From Cyanobacteria bacterium UBA2566 (lineage in GTDB: Bacteria; Cyanobacteriota; Cyanobacteriia; Cyanobacteriales; Desertifilaceae), in contig DDLS01000065.1 in assembly GCA_002340255.1 (NCBI GenBank), positions 1-16,058 of the forward strand: 16,058 bases of DNA, in the 5' to 3' direction. The translations under genes and the position numbers were made by a program. Positions 13,522 through 16,058 of this stretch are shown here, one piece after another. How positions within the stretch are numbered: the stretch's first letter is position 1; the number at the start of each line of letters is the position of its first letter. Below the pieces are notes generated by a model that was given only the letters and a program-made list of their open reading frames with translations, did no database searches and was not told where the DNA came from.

Positions 13522-14235
13522 TTAGAACGGGACAATGATATATCCAGAACTGAGGTCTCCAAGTACCCAGTTTTTTTCGGTTCCCCAATACCACCAATGA
13601 GCCCCAATATAGGCACAGATGAGACTATCGAGTTGATCTTCAACTATTTTAAGGGCTTTTCCTGTTTCTGGGATATCAGGTAAATTAAGAACAGCCAGAG
13701 GGGGTTGGCGCTGGGGAAGTCGATCGCCGATAAACTCTCGCAGTTTAGATAATTCTAACCGGCGATCGCCCACCTTACCTTTTTTGTACTTCAAAATCCG
13801 CTCTAGTCCAAATAAATTCACGATCGCTGGATGGGGATAGACTTCTATTTGATAGCGTCCGGGTGTTTGAGGTATGATTTCCGGGGCATGGCTAAACCCC
13901 CGTGTGGTTAAAGATTCACCAAATCCTGTGGTACGCTCGGCAAATGGACGCTGTTGATTGGCAGGATAACATCCCGCATCGTACTTGCCGAAATAGCGAT
14001 GGGTGAGGCGATCGCACAGACGCATTCCGGTTAGATTAGGAATTAGAGTTGGCGCATCTACGGCAATTAATCCAGGAGTTTCAGAGGGAACCTGGCGATC
14101 GATCCAAGCCAGAATCCGCTCCAGGTCGATCTCTGTCGTTAAGTCTAGCAGATGCAATTGCCCAGCGCCCCACTCTAAGCAACACAACCCAGTCGCTCCA
14201 GAGCGCCATCCTAAATCAATTCCCAGAAATTTCAT
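13522..14235 (-). CDS. DUF429 family protein (predicted RNase H-like nuclease)
   Basis: A cytoplasmic protein of 237 residues, close to the usual size of the family. It opens with the nucleotide- or metal-binding-like strand FLGIDLGW (D7), has LIAVDAPT (D60), IEVYPHP (E131) and VEDQLDSLICAYIG (D200, D203). The order of conserved acidic residues matches the RNase H fold proposed for DUF429. Between them, YPANQQRPFAERTTGFG is the other conserved stretch. The biochemical activity of the family is not established. ATG 14235 is the natural start. The gene is co-oriented with accC, 148 bp downstream of it, with a palindrome in between, so an operon is possible but not shown. Confidence 0.8.
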   Translation of the reverse strand: MKFLGIDLGWRSGATGLCCLEWGAGQLHLLDLTTEIDLERILAWIDRQVPSETPGLIAVDAPTLIPNLTGMRLCDRLTHRYFGKYDAGCYPANQQRPFAERTTGFGESLTTRGFSHAPEIIPQTPGRYQIEVYPHPAIVNLFGLERILKYKKGKVGDRRLELSKLREFIGDRLPQRQPPLAVLNLPDIPETGKALKIVEDQLDSLICAYIGAHWWYWGTEKNWVLGDLSSGYIIVPF

Positions 14236-14301
14236 ACGTCAGGCAAGAGCAAAGTATCGTAGTGGACTATTTCATCTCAAACAAGGTATTAGGTGCGACT
14301 T

Positions 14302-14325
14302 GTTGTAGCGCTAAAGCGCTACAAC
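14302..14325. repeat. Strong palindrome between accC and the DUF429 gene
   Basis: GTTGTAGCGCT (14302-14312) and AGCGCTACAAC (14315-14325) form a perfect 11-bp stem with a 2-base gap; its centre AGCGCT-AA-AGCGCT relates it to the REP-like family. It is 59 bp past the accC stop on the transcribed strand and could stall or end accC transcription, though no T-run follows it. Confidence 0.6.
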
Positions 14326-14383
14326 GAAGGAAAAAGTATCGGTAATTACCTCCTGTTTTTTAATGCACTATTTACCCTATTTT

Positions 14384-15727
14384 TTAACCAAAGTACTGTT
14401 CAATAAAGTTAGTGTACACATTTCCTTCTAAGAACGCTGAAGTTTCCAGAATTTTCTGGTGAAATCCAATCGTGGTTGGTACACCCGTAATTGCACATTC
14501 TTGCAAAGCTCGTCTCATGCGACGGATCGCACTATCTCGGTCTGCACCCCAAACAATTAATTTACCAATAAGGGAATCATAATAGGGGGGAATTTCGTAA
14601 TCGGTATAGACATGGGAATCAAACCGCACACCAGGACCTCCAGGAACGAGATATCCACTGATGCGGCCGGGATTAGGACGGAAATTATGATCGGGATCTT
14701 CGGCATTCACCCGACATTCGATCGCATGACCTCTGAATTGAACTTGTTTTTGGCTTAAAGATAGTTTTTCTCCTTGGGCAATGCGGATTTGTTCAGCAAT
14801 TAAATCTAGTCCGGTCACCATTTCCGTAACCGGATGTTCGACTTGAATCCGGGTGTTCATTTCCATGAAGTAGAAATTGCCGGATTTATCGAGTAGAAAC
14901 TCAATGGTTCCAGCTCCCGTGTAGTTAATCGAACGTGCTGCTTTAATAGCAGCTTCTCCCATTCTTTGTCGTAGTTTCGGTGTTAGAGCAGGGCTGGGAG
15001 ATTCTTCTAACAGTTTTTGATGTCGTCTTTGAATCGAGCATTCCCGCTCCCCTAGGTGAATGACATTACCATAGGAGTCAGCTAAAATCTGAAATTCAAT
15101 ATGGCGGGGATTTTCAATAAATTTTTCTAGGTAAACCCCAGCAATACCAAAGGCGGCTTCGGCTTCTCCTTGAGCGGCTCGGAACAGTTTAATCAGTTGG
15201 CTCTCATCCCGAACCAGGCGCATTCCCCGCCCGCCTCCCCCAGCCGTGGCTTTGAGCATGACTGGATAGCCAATATCACGAGCGACACGAATGGCTTCAT
15301 GTTCATTGCTCAAGAGTCCATCACTACCGGGTACAGTGGGGACTTTAGCCTTTTGCATGGTGGCTTTAGCGGTGGATTTATCCCCCATGGCTCGCATGGC
15401 TTCTGGAGTGGGGCCGATAAAGGTAATTTGGTGATCGGCGCAAATTTCAGCAAATTTGGCATTTTCGGCTAGGAAACCATAACCCGGATGAATGGCGGTG
15501 GCGTTGCGGGTTAGGGCAGCAGCGATGATGTTGGGAATGTTGAGATAGCTTTTGTTGCTATTGGCCTCTCCAATACAGACGGCTTCATCAGCTAACTGTA
15601 CATGGAGAGCCTGATGGTCTATGGTGGAGTGAACAGCAACGGTGGCAATGCCCAGTTCTTCACAGGTGCGGAGGATGCGAAGGGCAATCTCTCCTCGGTT
15701 GGCAATCAGGATTTTTGAAAAAGTCAT
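14384..15727 (-). CDS. accC: Biotin carboxylase subunit of acetyl-CoA carboxylase
   Basis: AccC carboxylates the biotin on AccB using ATP and bicarbonate, the first half-reaction of malonyl-CoA formation for fatty acid synthesis. From ATG 15727 the protein has 447 residues, the normal length. It begins MTFSKILIANRGEIALRILR (biotin carboxylase N-domain), has the ATP-grasp glycine loop KATAGGGGRGM (159-169), and the catalytic block MEMNTRIQVEHPVTE containing E289, N291 and R293, equivalent to E288, N290 and R292 of the E. coli enzyme. The C-terminal domain ends IEQYFG. The frame is open six codons further upstream (ATG 15745, MLKNWK). The family start is at M7, although GGAA eight bases before ATG 15745 leaves the longer form possible. 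In cyanobacteria acc genes are usually scattered, as here. Confidence 0.95.
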   Translation of the reverse strand: MTFSKILIANRGEIALRILRTCEELGIATVAVHSTIDHQALHVQLADEAVCIGEANSNKSYLNIPNIIAAALTRNATAIHPGYGFLAENAKFAEICADHQITFIGPTPEAMRAMGDKSTAKATMQKAKVPTVPGSDGLLSNEHEAIRVARDIGYPVMLKATAGGGGRGMRLVRDESQLIKLFRAAQGEAEAAFGIAGVYLEKFIENPRHIEFQILADSYGNVIHLGERECSIQRRHQKLLEESPSPALTPKLRQRMGEAAIKAARSINYTGAGTIEFLLDKSGNFYFMEMNTRIQVEHPVTEMVTGLDLIAEQIRIAQGEKLSLSQKQVQFRGHAIECRVNAEDPDHNFRPNPGRISGYLVPGGPGVRFDSHVYTDYEIPPYYDSLIGKLIVWGADRDSAIRRMRRALQECAITGVPTTIGFHQKILETSAFLEGNVYTNFIEQYFG

Positions 15728-15842
15728 CTTCCAGTTTTTGAGCATGATATATTCCGTTAGAATAGGGGGTTTGGGGGCCTTTCTGGAAGATCTTTTTTTC
15801 TGATGGGTGCGATCGCCGTTGACTTATGCTACGATAAGAATC

Positions 15843-15859
15843 GGTGAGCGATGCTCACC
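15843..15859. promoter_or_regulatory. Perfect 7-bp hairpin just upstream of tRNA-Leu
   Basis: GGTGAGC-GAT-GCTCACC ends eight bases before the 5' end of the tRNA. If transcription begins at the weak TGcTACGAT box (15827-15835), the hairpin would lie in the tRNA 5' leader. No T-run follows, so a terminator is unlikely. It could equally be another dispersed palindrome. Confidence 0.35.
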
Positions 15860-15867
15860 AGTTGTCA

Positions 15868-15948
15868 GCGGATGTGGCGGAATTGGTATACGCGCACGTT
15901 TGAGGGGCGTGTGGCTTTGCCTTGCGAGTTCGAGTCTCGCCATCCGCA
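15868..15948 (+). tRNA. trnL-GAG: tRNA-Leu (anticodon GAG)
   Basis: 81 bases fold as a class II tRNA. The acceptor stem is GCGGATG (15868-15874) with CATCCGC (15941-15947) and discriminator A. The D-arm holds GGCGG-AATTGGTAT. The anticodon stem is CACGT/GCGTG with loop TTGAGGG, placing GAG at 15902-15904. The variable arm has GGC-TTT-GCC, and the T-arm is GCGAG-TTCGAGT-CTCGC. The long variable arm and GAG identify leucine, reading CUC and CUU codons. CCA is not encoded, as is usual in cyanobacteria. The gene stands alone, divergent from accC. Confidence 0.93.
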
Positions 15949-15984
15949 TGAGATAAAGATGAATGGGAGGCTGGCTATTTCTTG

Positions 15985-16015
15985 CTCGCAAGGCAAAGCC
16001 ACACGCCCCTCAAAC
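15985..16015 (-). repeat. Inverted 31-bp copy of the tRNA-Leu anticodon/variable-arm region
   Basis: These 31 bases are the exact reverse complement of 15898-15928 inside the tRNA gene, covering the last two bases of the 5' anticodon stem strand, the loop, the 3' strand, the whole variable arm and the 5' strand of the T-stem. The two copies are 56 bp apart. The match stops abruptly on both sides. Weaker flanking complementarity exists (GAGGCT at 15967 with AGCCTC at 16023). Origin and role are discussed in the findings. Confidence 0.85.
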
Positions 16016-16058
16016 CCTTGTGAGCCTCTACTCAAAACACATTCAACACAAAATCACC

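Noticed and set aside
14003..14345. Two overlapping plus-strand frames opposite the DUF429 gene
   Set aside because: They lie mainly antisense to a recognised conserved gene and run into a palindrome; they are shadow frames.
15819..15840. Classical -35/-10 promoter for tRNA-Leu beginning at TTGACT (15819)
   Set aside because: No -10-like hexamer is found at 16 to 18 bases from it; the only plausible box (TGcTACGAT, 15827-15835) overlaps the spacer, so the pair does not fit.
15898..16015. Attachment site of an integrative element at tRNA-Leu
   Set aside because: Integration leaves direct copies of the tRNA 3' end; here the copy is inverted, lacks the 3' end, and no integrase gene is in view.

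Overview
The window looks like a chromosomal segment of a cyanobacterium, probably a filamentous non-heterocystous one. About a dozen copies of the HIP1 octamer GCGATCGC, heptanucleotide tandem repeats, small REP-like palindromes and a cyanobacterial-type biotin carboxylase all point that way. The lineage guess is inference from style, not from a marker gene.

Left end (1-2800): a decayed, repeat-rich stretch holding two truncated gene relics (a 63-residue N-terminal piece cut off by a palindrome, and a DUF29 N-terminal piece of 28 codons). It is followed by a zinc-dependent alcohol dehydrogenase-like oxidoreductase (+) and a class I SAM methyltransferase (-), which converge on a hairpin. A 395-bp gap with a long imperfect inverted repeat comes next.

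Envelope block (2801-6340): a secreted SpoIID/LytB-type protein (-) is divergent from a secreted right-handed beta-helix (DUF1565-like) protein with a proline-rich linker and a small SPOR-like C-terminal domain (+). They share a 327-bp intergenic region carrying a composite palindrome plus heptamer repeat. After a likely terminator comes a DmeF-type cation diffusion facilitator (+).

Injection-system-like block (7425-13154): an Afp15/PVC15-type AAA+ ATPase (-) is divergent from two modular genes (+). Both encode the same N-terminal leader of about 110 residues. The first continues into a large domain with COOH-NH2 ligase (amidoligase)-like motifs. The second continues into eight acidic 17-residue repeats and then a DUF4157 'eCIS core' domain with HELTH. 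No sheath, tube, spike or baseplate gene is visible, so this looks like a detached loader-and-payload island of an extracellular or thylakoid-type contractile injection system. It is the most interesting part of the window.

Right end (13522-16058): a DUF429 protein (-), the biotin carboxylase subunit AccC of acetyl-CoA carboxylase (-), and a tRNA-Leu(GAG) gene (+). The tRNA gene is followed within 40 bp by a perfect 31-bp inverted copy of its own anticodon and variable-arm region.
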